From positions 248,001 through 312,000 of the forward strand of contig NZ_LMZQ01000003.1 of assembly GCF_001442625.1 (NCBI RefSeq): DNA of 64,000 nt, read 5' to 3'. Shown here piece after piece: positions 41,224 through 49,825 of this stretch. The notes beneath the pieces were generated by a model. That model made no database searches, had not been told where the DNA came from, and worked only from the letters and a program-made list of their open reading frames with translations. The position numbers and the translations under genes are program-made. Each line of letters starts with the position of its first letter. Within the stretch, counting starts at the first letter, position 1. Source of the stretch: Pedobacter ginsenosidimutans (GTDB lineage Bacteria > Bacteroidota > Bacteroidia > Sphingobacteriales > Sphingobacteriaceae).

Positions 41224-42096
41224 ATGGGTTTATTCGACATATTTAAAAAGAAAAACATTGTAGAAGAAAATGAACAGATAGCAGAAAATGATCCATTGGA
41301 GAATTTCCCGGAACTGCTTACCACCAAGCTTTTATTCCTTGATAAACCCAACTTCGATAGCAATCAGATATTAACCGAGGTAAAAAAACATTTTGAAAAT
41401 GTTGAGCATTCTTTCTCAGAAAACAGTTTCATTTTTTCATTCTCCGATCACCCCATTCAATTTGCTGATGCAACAATTCCGGCACAGTGTACTATAATGA
41501 TACCTGATCAGGGCAAATCTGAGGTAGAACTTCCAGATGCCGCTTTTCAACAAAACTGGCATTGGGCTGAAGCCAATCAAACTGCAAAAAACTGCACTTA
41601 CGAAATATTGATAACTGATTTAATGTCGAGAACATTACCCTATAAAGAACGCTTAAATGTATTTATGGATTTCTTAGTTGCAGTGATCAAGGTAACTCAA
41701 CCAAATGCCATTTATTCAGCTCCAGGACAAAAAATTTTAAACCCTACCGATATCATTAACATTTGGGATACCGATAAAATACAAACATTATATGTACTTT
41801 GTAATGTACGGTTATACAATGCGGGCACCGATACAGGCCACAAAGAATTGCTGATGGATACCGTAGGTCTTCACACCATTGGATTACCAGATTTTCAAAT
41901 TCGATTCTCTGCAGCAGATGAAAATGAAGTCGCAAATTTATTATGGACATATGCTTACTATGCCTATGAATTTGGCGATATTATAGTTGACGGAAACACA
42001 CTTGAAGGATTAAAAACTGGCTCAAAATGGAAATGTGAGAAACAATTTTCACTTGTGGGGCCCGAAAGAATTGTGGTAAATGTAACGTCAGATTAA
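41224..42096 (+). CDS. DUF4261 domain protein
   Basis: A 290-residue cytoplasmic protein. After MGLFDIFKKKN, a charged start typical of such proteins, the DUF4261 domain spans the rest (PELLTTKLLFLDKPNFDSN, SFSDHPIQFADATIPAQCTI, HKELLMDTVGLHTIGLPDFQI, WKCEKQFSLVGPERIVVN). Function of this domain is unknown; it is often found near immunity-like or ankyrin genes in Bacteroidota. The frame can be read from a TTG at 41158, but the ATG at 41224 is preferred. An ankyrin gene follows after 38 bases. Confidence 0.88.
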   Translation: MGLFDIFKKKNIVEENEQIAENDPLENFPELLTTKLLFLDKPNFDSNQILTEVKKHFENVEHSFSENSFIFSFSDHPIQFADATIPAQCTIMIPDQGKSEVELPDAAFQQNWHWAEANQTAKNCTYEILITDLMSRTLPYKERLNVFMDFLVAVIKVTQPNAIYSAPGQKILNPTDIINIWDTDKIQTLYVLCNVRLYNAGTDTGHKELLMDTVGLHTIGLPDFQIRFSAADENEVANLLWTYAYYAYEFGDIIVDGNTLEGLKTGSKWKCEKQFSLVGPERIVVNVTSD

Positions 42097-42134
42097 GAAT
42101 CACAAAAATTTACTAATCATAAAAAAACACGCTT

Positions 42135-42599
42135 ATGAAAAAAGCATTACTAACACTCTTCGCTGTCTTTTCTATTTTTTTCCTAGCATCTGCACAAAAT
42201 AAAAACGACGAATTATATTTTGCAATCACAAAAAATAATACAGAAAAGACCGCCGCTCTTTTGAAAAATGGAGCCAAGGCCAGTTATATTAAATCAGTTG
42301 GGGCATGGATGAAAGTGAGTATGCTGATATCTGCAGTAAATAATAAAAACATCGATATCGTAAAGCTTTTACTCGAATATAAATTAGATGTAAACTGGAA
42401 GGATGGCTTTAATACCACAGCCTTGATGTATGCTGCAGCAAAAGGGAATCAAGACATGGTAGATTTATTACTAAATAACGGAGCCGACATTAATGCAAAT
42501 GATGGCACTGGCAACACAGTGCTTACTGCAGCAAAAGAAAGTAAGAATAGCGACCTTATTAAATATATTGAGGATAAACTTAAAGAGAAAATTAAATAG
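42135..42599 (+). CDS. Exported ankyrin-repeat protein
   Basis: A 154-residue protein with signal peptide (MKKALLTLFAVFSIFFLASAQ) and three ankyrin repeats: DELYFAITKNNTEKTAALLKNGA, then MLISAVNNKNIDIVKLLLEY and TALMYAAAKGNQDMVDLLLN followed by GADINAND. Ankyrin arrays mediate protein binding; a periplasmic partner is not known. It lies 38 bases after the DUF4261 gene and 30 before the DinB gene, so an operon DUF4261-Ank-DinB is possible. Confidence 0.88.
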   Translation: MKKALLTLFAVFSIFFLASAQNKNDELYFAITKNNTEKTAALLKNGAKASYIKSVGAWMKVSMLISAVNNKNIDIVKLLLEYKLDVNWKDGFNTTALMYAAAKGNQDMVDLLLNNGADINANDGTGNTVLTAAKESKNSDLIKYIEDKLKEKIK

Positions 42600-42629
42600 G
42601 TCATCAACATTTATACCTCCTTACCCTAT

Positions 42630-43082
42630 ATGCTTACCCAAACCTTAAAAACACTTTTTAACCGTGATTTAAACAGGCTAAAATCCGAAATCGGGTCGTA
42701 TAAAAACGAAGCGAACTTATGGATTATAGATAAAAGCATTGCAAACTCAGCTGGGAACCTTTGCCTGCATTTAATCGGAAACCTCAATACTTATATTGGT
42801 GCAACTTTAGGCGGCAGCAATTACATCCGCAACCGCGAATTGGAGTTTTCGTTAAAAGATGTTCCAAAACAGGAGCTCATCAACATAATTGAAGCAACTA
42901 TAATAGTGGTTAACGAAACGCTGGATAAAATAACCGAAAAACAGCTCAATAGCGAATACCCAACATTGGTATTTCAGGAGAAAACATCGACCGAATTCTT
43001 CCTGGTTCACCTTACCACACATTTAGCCTATCACTTAGGGCAGATCAATTACCACCGAAGATTATTGGATGACGAACTGTAG
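42630..43082 (+). CDS. DinB-like (DUF1572) four-helix protein
   Basis: A 150-residue all-helical protein of the DinB/YfiT superfamily. The metal-binding His triad is suggested by LCLHLIGN (first His), and HLTTHLAYHLGQINYHRR near the C-terminus, which is a typical DUF1572 ending. Relatives include bacillithiol transferases and hydrolases of unknown substrate. No signal peptide; cytoplasmic. Follows the ankyrin gene closely. Confidence 0.88.
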   Translation: MLTQTLKTLFNRDLNRLKSEIGSYKNEANLWIIDKSIANSAGNLCLHLIGNLNTYIGATLGGSNYIRNRELEFSLKDVPKQELINIIEATIIVVNETLDKITEKQLNSEYPTLVFQEKTSTEFFLVHLTTHLAYHLGQINYHRRLLDDEL

Positions 43083-43123
43083 CCAGATGCTGTGCGACCA
43101 GCGAAAAGAAATCTATGCTAGAT

Positions 43124-43172
43124 CGTCATTGCGAACAGAAGCATAGGACTGTGCGCAAGAGTGAAGCAATCT
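43124..43172. repeat. REP variant, CGTCATTGCGAAC type
   Basis: CGTCATTGCGAACAGAAGCA followed by GTGAAGCAATC. It shares its left end with the elements at 52043-52152 and 53471-53562. Confidence 0.55.
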
Positions 43173-43189
43173 TTTTATAAAATACATTA

Positions 43190-43411
43190 ATGAAAATAAC
43201 CAAAGCCGTCATATACCTAACCGTCCTATTATTGATTATTTCTACTTTAGCAACATTAAAACTAGAGGCTGCATCTGACGGTTTTGATCAATATGGTTTA
43301 CTTTTTACGATAGTTTTTCTGGAAAGTGCGATGATTGCTATCGGAATTTTGGTTTTAAACCGTTCAATCTGTTTTTGGATTTTTCATCCGCCTTTATTTG
43401 TGCCTATATAA
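43190..43411 (+). CDS. Small two-helix membrane protein, unknown
   Basis: A 73-residue open frame with two strong hydrophobic stretches (AVIYLTVLLLIISTLATL and LLFTIVFLESAMIAIGILVL) joined by an acidic loop. It has an ATG start and sits between a REP variant and a nucleotidyltransferase gene on the same strand. No family is recognised. The hydrophobic pattern and codon use look real, but its short length leaves doubt. Confidence 0.5.
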   Translation: MKITKAVIYLTVLLLIISTLATLKLEAASDGFDQYGLLFTIVFLESAMIAIGILVLNRSICFWIFHPPLFVPI

Positions 43412-43471
43412 TGGTTAGGCTTAAAAGTATATTTAGTGAAAAACAGCATTAAAATAGTATTTAAATTACCC

Positions 43472-44260
43472 ATGATACAACAAATCTTTGCCCAAAATGC
43501 AACCAAAATATTAGAAAGTGATGAATCTGTTATCGGTTTAGCCGTAGGTGGCTCCTGGCTCAGCAACGAAATCGACGAATTTTCAGACCTTGATCTCATT
43601 TTGGTTACCAAAGAAAAACGATCAACAGATAAATCGAAAATGCTGCAATATGCCAGCCTTCTTGGTAATTTAATTTCAGCCTTTACAGGAGAGCATGTTG
43701 GCGAACCGCGGGTATTGATCTGCCTTTACGATAAGCCATTGCTACATGTTGACATTAAGTTTTTAACCCTTGATGAATTTGCTTCAAGAGTAGAAAATCC
43801 TATACTATTAATCGACAGAGACAATCAATTACAGCAAATCCTCGATCAAACTGAAGCTAAATTTCCCTACCCAGATTATCAATGGATTGAAGACCGCTTT
43901 TGGACCTGGATGCATTATGCCCTCTTAAAAATCGGCAGAGGTGAGTATCTGGAAGCCTTAGATTTTTTCGGCTTTTTAAGGATGGTAGTGTTTGGTCCGC
44001 TTTTGCACATCAAAAACAAAAACCTACCACGGGGTGTGCGTAAAGTAGAATCGCAGCTCCCTGCCGAAGATTTTAACTTACTTAAAGGTACCATTGCCGA
44101 ATACAATAAGACATCTTTGATTACTGCGTTAGAAAATGCGATAGCGCTTTATAAAAACCTGAGAATTGATCTGTATACTGAAAACATCAAGCAGAACAAA
44201 AAGGCAGAAGATGCTGTAATGCAGTATTTAGCCAAAATAAAAGACAGCCGCTCAGAATGA
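43472..44260 (+). CDS. Nucleotidyltransferase-fold protein
   Basis: A 262-residue protein with an N-terminal Pol-beta type nucleotidyltransferase core: VIGLAVGGSWLSNEIDEFSD then LDLILV, equivalent to the G-S...D-x-D metal site, followed by a third Asp in LLHVDIKFLTLDEF. The C-terminal half is helical. This resembles aminoglycoside-adenylyltransferase-like or oxalurate-type small transferases, but the substrate is unknown. The frame opens at a GTG at 43436; the ATG at 43472 is a better start. Ends before a convergent outer-membrane gene. Confidence 0.82.
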   Translation: MIQQIFAQNATKILESDESVIGLAVGGSWLSNEIDEFSDLDLILVTKEKRSTDKSKMLQYASLLGNLISAFTGEHVGEPRVLICLYDKPLLHVDIKFLTLDEFASRVENPILLIDRDNQLQQILDQTEAKFPYPDYQWIEDRFWTWMHYALLKIGRGEYLEALDFFGFLRMVVFGPLLHIKNKNLPRGVRKVESQLPAEDFNLLKGTIAEYNKTSLITALENAIALYKNLRIDLYTENIKQNKKAEDAVMQYLAKIKDSRSE

Positions 44261-44281
44261 TAAACTAGAAATATTAATACT

Positions 44282-44312
44282 CTCCGTGTCTTCAGTGTTT
44301 CCGTGGCAATTT
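44282..44312. repeat. Short dispersed repeat, reverse of 17571-17606
   Basis: CTCCGTGTCTTCAGTGTTTC then CGTGGCAATTT is the reverse complement of the GCCACGGAAGCACAG repeat. Confidence 0.45.
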
Positions 44313-44328
44313 TAAATTGCCCCCAAAA

Positions 44329-44354
44329 CAAAAAAGGAGGCTTAAGCCTCCTCT
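44329..44354 (-). terminator. Terminator of the 44361 gene
   Basis: GAGGAGGCTTAAGCCTCC is a perfect palindrome followed on the minus strand by six T, seven bases after the stop codon. It may also end the convergent nucleotidyltransferase transcript. Confidence 0.85.
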
Positions 44355-44360
44355 TATATC

Positions 44361-45251
44361 TTAAAACTGAACCCCGATCAGCCACATATTTTCGATGTAG
44401 TTAATCTTCTGACTGGCCTTGTCGTATTCATCCCAGCCAGTGGTATGCACATTGGTTAAATTGGTAGCGCCGAACTTAGTGGTATTTTGTAAGTAAACAT
44501 TTTTCCACACATAAAACTTAAGTCCAATTTTTGCAGAAACACCATAACCCGAAATACTGAAGTGGTTGTTTCTGCCCTGTCCGAACAAACGTACATCTGA
44601 ACGTGGCACCATTAATCCTCCACCCAAGCCGGTTTCTAGGGTTAAGGAAGTATTGCCGCCCGGAGCCACCCAAATATCATCATAACGCTCAATTTCGATA
44701 TTTGCATAATTAAAACCATCAGTATGCTCGTAAGTTAACATGCTCTCTTTAACATTAATGCTTTGTCCGTTATAATCGCCTGCCAAATTACCTGTAGGTG
44801 TATTGGTTGGAGAAATATTTGGCCCGATGTGACCAGTGATCGCCACTGTTTGTGGGATGTCCATTACGTATTTCATATGATCCCAACCGATTGAGATACT
44901 GTAGTTATCTTTGATAAAATAACCTGCACGGATATTGTATTGCGGTACGGTGATAAGTCCGGGATTTAAATAATCCCAGCTCAATTTCGACTGTCTATCG
45001 TGTGCTACTACATCTTTTAAAGTAAAATCGTAGTTCGGGCCTTGAAACCTGATATCACTCTTCCCATACCACGAGCTGTTGTATCCCCAGTGAAAAAAGA
45101 AATCGCCTTTACGCGAAAAATTCCTTTTATGCTCAGGATTAAATAAACTTTTTGAGGTTGGGGTATGATCAGTTGAAGACTTCTGAATCTCTTGAGCCTG
45201 CATCCGCTTGCCAAACAAGAGTGCTAAAAATAGGATGGTAAATCTTTTCAC
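44361..45251 (-). CDS. Outer-membrane beta-barrel protein, unknown
   Basis: A 296-residue exported protein, probably a beta-barrel: alternating strands rich in aromatic residues (FFFHWGYNSSWYGKSDIRFQ, AGYFIKDNYSISIGWDHMKY, SAKIGLKFYVWKNVYLQN) and C-terminal aromatic WLIGVQF. The long open frame begins at 45398, but a GTG at 45251 begins a proper signal peptide (MKRFTILFLALLFGKRMQAQ), so this start is chosen. Family not recognised by name. It follows a DUF2490 gene on the same strand with an 85-base gap. Confidence 0.72.
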   Translation of the reverse strand: MKRFTILFLALLFGKRMQAQEIQKSSTDHTPTSKSLFNPEHKRNFSRKGDFFFHWGYNSSWYGKSDIRFQGPNYDFTLKDVVAHDRQSKLSWDYLNPGLITVPQYNIRAGYFIKDNYSISIGWDHMKYVMDIPQTVAITGHIGPNISPTNTPTGNLAGDYNGQSINVKESMLTYEHTDGFNYANIEIERYDDIWVAPGGNTSLTLETGLGGGLMVPRSDVRLFGQGRNNHFSISGYGVSAKIGLKFYVWKNVYLQNTTKFGATNLTNVHTTGWDEYDKASQKINYIENMWLIGVQF

Positions 45252-45336
45252 GCGGCAAATTGAGCAAAAAGACCAATCATTTACAACAGGTTTAACATTT
45301 TGTAAGAGTTGTTGTACAAAAAATGACTTTAAAACA

Positions 45337-46044
45337 TTAAAACCTTGTGTAAACAGCCAACTGAATAATGTTATTAACCGTATTGTTCGAAACACCATGG
45401 GTAGCCTGATTCATATAACCAGCTTCCAGATCAAACTGTTTCGAAAAACGGTAACCTGCAGCGAGATATAATCTGTTCTGATCGAAAACACTATTGTTAA
45501 TTTTATCCTTATTCTGAATATTCAAAAATACCTCGTTCTGCAAAGCCACAAATGGCCCTTTTGTAAACGTGGGCTGAACTTTTTGTAACGGTTGAATCAG
45601 CCTGAAGAAATAGCGGAAACGCTGTGAAAATACATCTTCACCCGTACGACCGATGAAACGTTGTTCTACCCTAAGCCTATGACTGGCAAAAACTGACTTT
45701 ATTTTGTGACTATAAATGTATTGCTCAAATATTCGGTGTTCGTGTGCAAATGAATTACCAGCAACCAGCGATTGTGACTGCGTTGTCTGCCATAAATATC
45801 CTAAGGCTACATTGTGCTTATTGTTAATAAAATATTGTAAGGCCGGGCGCACCAATGTATTCCTCAAATAACCCCAATCATCAGCCGAACGCAGTTGAAC
45901 ATCGAACTGTAAACCCCATTTATCATTAAATTTGGTGTTATTTAGAAACATAAACCAACCCGAATTTTGATGTTGGGTTTGCGCATAAAGCTTTCCAGAA
46001 GCCATGATGATGAGCACCACGGCAGACAATACTATTTTTTTCAT
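45337..46044 (-). CDS. DUF2490 outer-membrane protein
   Basis: A 235-residue exported protein of the DUF2490 family. Signal peptide (ending KLYAQ), then the domain start NSGWFMFLNNTKFNDKWGLQ, FDVQLRSADDWGY, RHRIF-type segment EHRIFEQY, RLRVEQRFIGR and a barrel-like end QLAVYTRF. Members are predicted outer-membrane barrels of unknown function. It stands divergent from the 46181 gene, with a near-perfect palindrome seven bases upstream of its ATG. Confidence 0.9.
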   Translation of the reverse strand: MKKIVLSAVVLIIMASGKLYAQTQHQNSGWFMFLNNTKFNDKWGLQFDVQLRSADDWGYLRNTLVRPALQYFINNKHNVALGYLWQTTQSQSLVAGNSFAHEHRIFEQYIYSHKIKSVFASHRLRVEQRFIGRTGEDVFSQRFRYFFRLIQPLQKVQPTFTKGPFVALQNEVFLNIQNKDKINNSVFDQNRLYLAAGYRFSKQFDLEAGYMNQATHGVSNNTVNNIIQLAVYTRF

Positions 46045-46050
46045 AAGAAG

Positions 46051-46069
46051 AGATAAACCGGTTTTATCT
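46051..46069. promoter_or_regulatory. Palindrome AGATAAACCGGTTTTATCT
   Basis: Near-perfect inverted repeat centred on CCGG, immediately upstream of the DUF2490 start codon in the divergent region. A candidate regulator site or a leader hairpin. Confidence 0.35.
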
Positions 46070-46150
46070 GTGTGGCGCTAAATTAATAGAAAATGGACAA
46101 AGCAAATAATTTAACTTTAAATTAATCCTCAAAAAAAGATGTTATACACT

Positions 46151-46158
46151 TATCTTTA
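46151..46158 (+). promoter_or_regulatory. -7 box TATCTTTA
   Basis: One mismatch from TAnnTTTG, 23 bases before the ATG at 46181; same box as upstream of crtZ and the small RNA. No -33 match. Confidence 0.3.
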
Positions 46159-46180
46159 AGTTTTATTCATTGAAAATCAT

Positions 46181-47506
46181 ATGCGTTTTCTTTTGGGAAT
46201 TTTGTTACTCATGATTTTGACCGGAGCAAAGGCTCAGAACTTTACGGGTACCTGGAATTTTAAGTATCGTCCTTATCCCACGGCTTTACCAATTAATGTG
46301 CAATTGAATATTGGCAAAGCAACTGAAAAGATGCTTTATCCAGCCAACTTAAAAATTACAAATGGTGATTTTATATTTAGTTATGAGCTCTTGCTTGTTC
46401 AAAAAAATAGTACACAACTGGGCATTGGTCGAAATAAATACCCGATAATAGAAACCCCTTTCAAAATTAAACAGTGGATGCCCTACCTAAATGGCGTACT
46501 TACGCTGGGTAAATCCAAAACCGGACAAGCACAATTGAGTTTGCAACGGATGTGGATCGATAACTTTGGGCTTTTTATGCGCGGTTTAGATGAGGGCGAT
46601 GAAATTTACGAAAGCTCAAAAGTAAATATGAGGGATCTATTATATCGCGAAAAGATTACCTTAATAAAAACAAATTCAACGCCATGGACAGATCCTCATA
46701 TTCCCCGGATAGTGGTTCCTACCGGGAAAAATAATATTTATTATGGCATTTACGATCCAATTACCACAAAAGATAGCGTTGTTACCCTGGCCATACAGGA
46801 TGAAGAGCTTATAGATGCAGATACCATAACACTGATTCAAAATGGCAGGATGATTTTAAACAAACATGCCATTGATGAGAAAAAATTTAGCCATAAGCTA
46901 CATTTAGATACAGGAATGAATACGCTTGCACTTTTTGCAGATAATTATGGTCGCAAGCCACCTAATACTGGAAATTTGATTGTTAAAACTAGCGAAAACA
47001 TGTATAGTTTTGATTTTTCAAACCGCTCAAACGCTTTTGCAACTTTTCTAGTGGCTAAGTTTTACAGGGCATATTCAAAACCTACCTTATCAGCTAATCA
47101 ATCCATAGGCAATAAACCTGTAGAAATACAAAAGAAAAAAATTGCTCCGGAAAAAACCATAGACAGAAACACCGATGTTATTGCAAATATGCAAGTTGAA
47201 AACAAGCGGATAGAACTTGAAATTTGGGACGGCCAGGTAGAAGATGGAGATAGTGTATCTTTAAAACTTAATGACGAATGGATCCATCAAAAAATTGCAG
47301 TTAAAAAAACATCCAAGCGGTTTTATCTAACATTGCAACCAGGCAAAAACACTTTATTGTTTCGAGCAGATAATTTAGGAAGTGTCCCACCAAATACAGC
47401 TGTGCTCTGCATTTATTATGGCGATAAAACACGGATAGTTTACCTGGATACAGATATGAAAAGAGATAATATTCTAAATATAGAATTTAGATCTAAACCG
47501 AATTAA
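46181..47506 (+). CDS. Exported protein with duplicated beta module, unknown
   Basis: A 441-residue secreted protein with signal peptide MRFLLGILLLMILTGAKAQ. The N-terminal domain (about 20-130) starts FTGTWNFKYRP and looks lipocalin-like. Two homologous beta modules follow: residues about 205-275 (IQDEELIDADTITLIQNGRM...TLALFADNYGRKPPNTGNL) and about 345-415 (IWDGQVEDGDSVSLKLNDEW...LLFRADNLGSVPPNTAVL), sharing the D-x-E-DGD/DAD start and the ADN.G..PPNTA end. A 60-residue linker rich in Lys-Ile separates them. Function unknown. Confidence 0.75.
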   Translation: MRFLLGILLLMILTGAKAQNFTGTWNFKYRPYPTALPINVQLNIGKATEKMLYPANLKITNGDFIFSYELLLVQKNSTQLGIGRNKYPIIETPFKIKQWMPYLNGVLTLGKSKTGQAQLSLQRMWIDNFGLFMRGLDEGDEIYESSKVNMRDLLYREKITLIKTNSTPWTDPHIPRIVVPTGKNNIYYGIYDPITTKDSVVTLAIQDEELIDADTITLIQNGRMILNKHAIDEKKFSHKLHLDTGMNTLALFADNYGRKPPNTGNLIVKTSENMYSFDFSNRSNAFATFLVAKFYRAYSKPTLSANQSIGNKPVEIQKKKIAPEKTIDRNTDVIANMQVENKRIELEIWDGQVEDGDSVSLKLNDEWIHQKIAVKKTSKRFYLTLQPGKNTLLFRADNLGSVPPNTAVLCIYYGDKTRIVYLDTDMKRDNILNIEFRSKPN

Positions 47507-47651
47507 ACAAATGTAAAAGCTTATTATTTAAAATTCATTTAACGTTAAACAATTAAAAATTTATCTTCGTTAAAGATTTGGGCATTACGGTATTTCCAAT
47601 ACCTTAAAAATTGCGCTTATTTTAACATTACAAAACGTAAATAGAACAAAA

Positions 47652-48845
47652 ATGATTATCGAACCTAGAATGAGGGGCTTTATCTGTTTAACCGCACACC
47701 CTGATGGTTGCGCTCAAAACGTAAAGAATCAAATTGAATATGTAAAATCTAAAGGAGCCATAGATGGTCCTAAAAAAGTATTGGTAATTGGGGCATCAAC
47801 TGGTTTCGGTTTAGCTTCGCGTATTGCTGCTGCTTATGGGTCTGACGCTTCTACAATTGGCGTATTTTTCGAAAAAGCACCTTCTGAAGGCAAAACTGCA
47901 TCACCAGGCTGGTACAATAGTGCAGCTTTTGAAAAAGAAGCCCATGCTGCTGGTTTATATGCAAAAAGCATTAATGGCGACGCATTCTCTAAAGAAATTA
48001 AAGAAAAAACGATTGAATTGATCAAAGCTGATCTTGGCCAGGTTGATTTAGTAATTTATAGCTTAGCATCACCAGTTAGGAAACATCCTGATACGGAAGT
48101 GCTTCACCGCTCTACCTTAAAACCTATCGGTGGAACTTACACCAATAAAACTGTCGATTTCCACACCGGTAATGTGACAGAGATTTCTATAGAACCTGCT
48201 ACCGAAGAAGATATTGCCAATACCGTTGCGGTAATGGGTGGCGAAGATTGGGCAATGTGGATTGATGCCTTAAAAGCAGAGAATCTACTTGCTGAAGGTG
48301 CAACTACAGTAGCTTATTCGTACATCGGTCCAGCTTTAACCGAGCCGGTATACCGCAAAGGAACCATTGGCAGAGCCAAAGATGATTTAGAAGCAACTGC
48401 TTTTAAAATCAGTGATAAATTGAAAGATATTGATGGCAAAGCTTATGTATCGGTTAATAAAGCATTGGTAACACAGGCAAGTTCTGCTATCCCGGTAATC
48501 CCTTTATATATTTCATTGTTGTACAAAGTAATGAAAGCAGAAGGTATCCATGAGGGTACAATTGAGCAGATCCAACGTTTATATGCAGATCGTTTATATA
48601 CCGGCAGCCCTGTTCCTGTTGATGAGAAAGGAAGAATCAGAATAGACGATTGGGAAATGCGTGAAGATATCCAGGCTAAAGTTGCAGAACTTTGGAAAGA
48701 AGCAACAACCGAAACTTTACCGGCAATAGGTGATTTACCAGGCTACAGATCTGATTTCTTAAGCTTATTCGGTTTCGAAATTGATAACGTTGATTATCAA
48801 AAAGACGCCCAGGAAGTGGTAGAAATTGAAGGTTTAGTAGATTAA
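47652..48845 (+). CDS. fabV: Trans-2-enoyl-CoA/ACP reductase FabV
   Basis: A 397-residue NADH-dependent enoyl reductase of the FabV/Ter type, reducing the trans-2 double bond in fatty-acid elongation. N-terminal MIIEPRMRGFICLTAHPDGC, the nucleotide fold VLVIGASTGFGLASRIAA near 44-61, SLASPVRKHP, and the active-site region AYSYIGPALTEPVYRKGTIG with the Tyr-x8-Lys arrangement all match. Length is normal. FabV enzymes are generally insensitive to triclosan compared with FabI; this is family knowledge. It is monocistronic with its own terminator. Confidence 0.96.
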   Translation: MIIEPRMRGFICLTAHPDGCAQNVKNQIEYVKSKGAIDGPKKVLVIGASTGFGLASRIAAAYGSDASTIGVFFEKAPSEGKTASPGWYNSAAFEKEAHAAGLYAKSINGDAFSKEIKEKTIELIKADLGQVDLVIYSLASPVRKHPDTEVLHRSTLKPIGGTYTNKTVDFHTGNVTEISIEPATEEDIANTVAVMGGEDWAMWIDALKAENLLAEGATTVAYSYIGPALTEPVYRKGTIGRAKDDLEATAFKISDKLKDIDGKAYVSVNKALVTQASSAIPVIPLYISLLYKVMKAEGIHEGTIEQIQRLYADRLYTGSPVPVDEKGRIRIDDWEMREDIQAKVAELWKEATTETLPAIGDLPGYRSDFLSLFGFEIDNVDYQKDAQEVVEIEGLVD

Positions 48846-48851
48846 TAAGAG

Positions 48852-48890
48852 CGTCATTTCGACTGAAGTGCAACGCAATGGAGAAATCTA
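48852..48890. repeat. REP left-arm remnant
   Basis: CGTCATTTCGACTGAAGTGC then AACGCAATGGAGAAATC matches the left half of the REP variants at 24004 and 59090; the right half is missing. Confidence 0.5.
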
Positions 48891-48919
48891 TTACCTTGCC
48901 TAAATAATACTATTACAAT

Positions 48920-48951
48920 AAAACGGCTGGCCCTATAGCCAGCCGTTTTTA
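48920..48951 (+). terminator. Terminator of fabV
   Basis: AAACGGCTGGC pairs with GCCAGCCGTTT around CCTATA, followed by T residues; 75 bases after the stop. Confidence 0.85.
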
Positions 48952-48963
48952 TACCCAACCTAT

Positions 48964-49503
48964 ATGAATTTCGATTTACAGCCTACATTAGCTAACGATT
49001 TAATTACCTTAGTTCCTTTAAAAGAAGAAAATTTTGAAGCCCTTTTTGCAGTAGCTTCCGATCCTTTGATTTGGGAGCAGCACCCCAACAAAGACCGTTA
49101 TAAAAGAGCGGTTTTCGAAAATTTCTTTAAAGGGGCTATAGAATCGAAGGGTGCTTTTATCGTTTATGAAAAAGAAAGCAACAAAATTGTGGGCAGTTCC
49201 AGATACTACGAATTAAATGAAACAGACCATTCAGTTGCCGTTGGCTATACTTTTATTGCCCGCGAGTTTTGGGGCAAGGGGCATAATAAAGCTTTAAAAA
49301 CTTTAATGTTTGATTATGCTTTTCAATTTGTAGATAAAGTAATTTTACATATCGGTGCTACTAATTTCCGTTCACAAAAAGCGGTAGAAAAATTAGGCGC
49401 CCTTAAAATCGCTGAATTAGAGGTAGCCTATTACGGTGAGCCCCTAAAATGGAATTTCGTTTATCAGATCGATAAAGATAAATGGGTAAATAAAGCATCT
49501 TAA
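48964..49503 (+). CDS. GNAT family N-acetyltransferase
   Basis: A 179-residue acetyltransferase of the RimJ/RimL-like group. The opening LQPTLANDLITLVPLKEENFEAL is typical; the acetyl-CoA pyrophosphate loop appears as FIAREFWGKGHNKALKTLM near 98-116 and the C-terminal helix as NFRSQKAVEKLGALKIAE. Target amine (protein N-terminus or small molecule) is unknown. Cytoplasmic, single gene between the fabV terminator and an inverted repeat. Confidence 0.92.
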   Translation: MNFDLQPTLANDLITLVPLKEENFEALFAVASDPLIWEQHPNKDRYKRAVFENFFKGAIESKGAFIVYEKESNKIVGSSRYYELNETDHSVAVGYTFIAREFWGKGHNKALKTLMFDYAFQFVDKVILHIGATNFRSQKAVEKLGALKIAELEVAYYGEPLKWNFVYQIDKDKWVNKAS

Positions 49504-49526
49504 AGTTTTAAGCACTCATATCACCA

Positions 49527-49660
49527 ATCGTCCTCGTTTGTCACAAAGTGATTCCTTTGGAATAACGAGGATGACTGAGATCCGCATTTGTAATGCATTA
49601 AACTATCCAATAGCGATAAATTCGCCTTTTCCTTCCATCCTCATTGCAAACGAGGACGAT
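49527..49660. repeat. Inverted repeat ATCGTCCTCGTTTG
   Basis: ATCGTCCTCGTTTG (49527-49540) and CAAACGAGGACGAT (49647-49660) are perfectly complementary 14-mers with 106 bases between; inner sequences AACGAGGATGACTGAGAT and CCATCCTCATTG add partial pairing. A REP-like class of its own. The open frames in this stretch are by-products. Confidence 0.7.
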
Positions 49661-49673
49661 GAAAGGATAAACC

Positions 49674-49700
49674 ATTCTGTGCCCTCCGTGGCAAATATTT
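49674..49700. repeat. Short dispersed repeat CCCTCCGTGGC
   Basis: TTCTGTGCCCTCCGTGGCAA, then ATATT: third copy of the GCCACGGA... repeat, reverse orientation relative to 17571. Confidence 0.4.
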
Positions 49701-49767
49701 TTATACTACACAAACCCAAATGACAAGAGCATAACCGAATAAAATCGTGTTTATGCTTTAGTATTGT

Positions 49768-49775
49768 TATCTTTG
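49768..49775 (+). promoter_or_regulatory. -7 box TATCTTTG of the cold-shock gene
   Basis: Perfect TAnnTTTG, 51 bases upstream of the ATG at 49826; predicted leader about 44 bases, longer than most here. No -33 match. Confidence 0.45.
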
Positions 49776-49825
49776 TATAATTCTCCATTCCACTCACCTT
49801 TCAAAACAAAACAATTAAATAAAAT

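Noticed and set aside
43436-43471. GTG start of the nucleotidyltransferase gene
   Set aside because: An ATG at 43472 gives a compact N-terminus and the extension has no family support.
49538-49723. 61-codon frame after the GNAT gene
   Set aside because: Composed of inverted-repeat sequence; not a gene.
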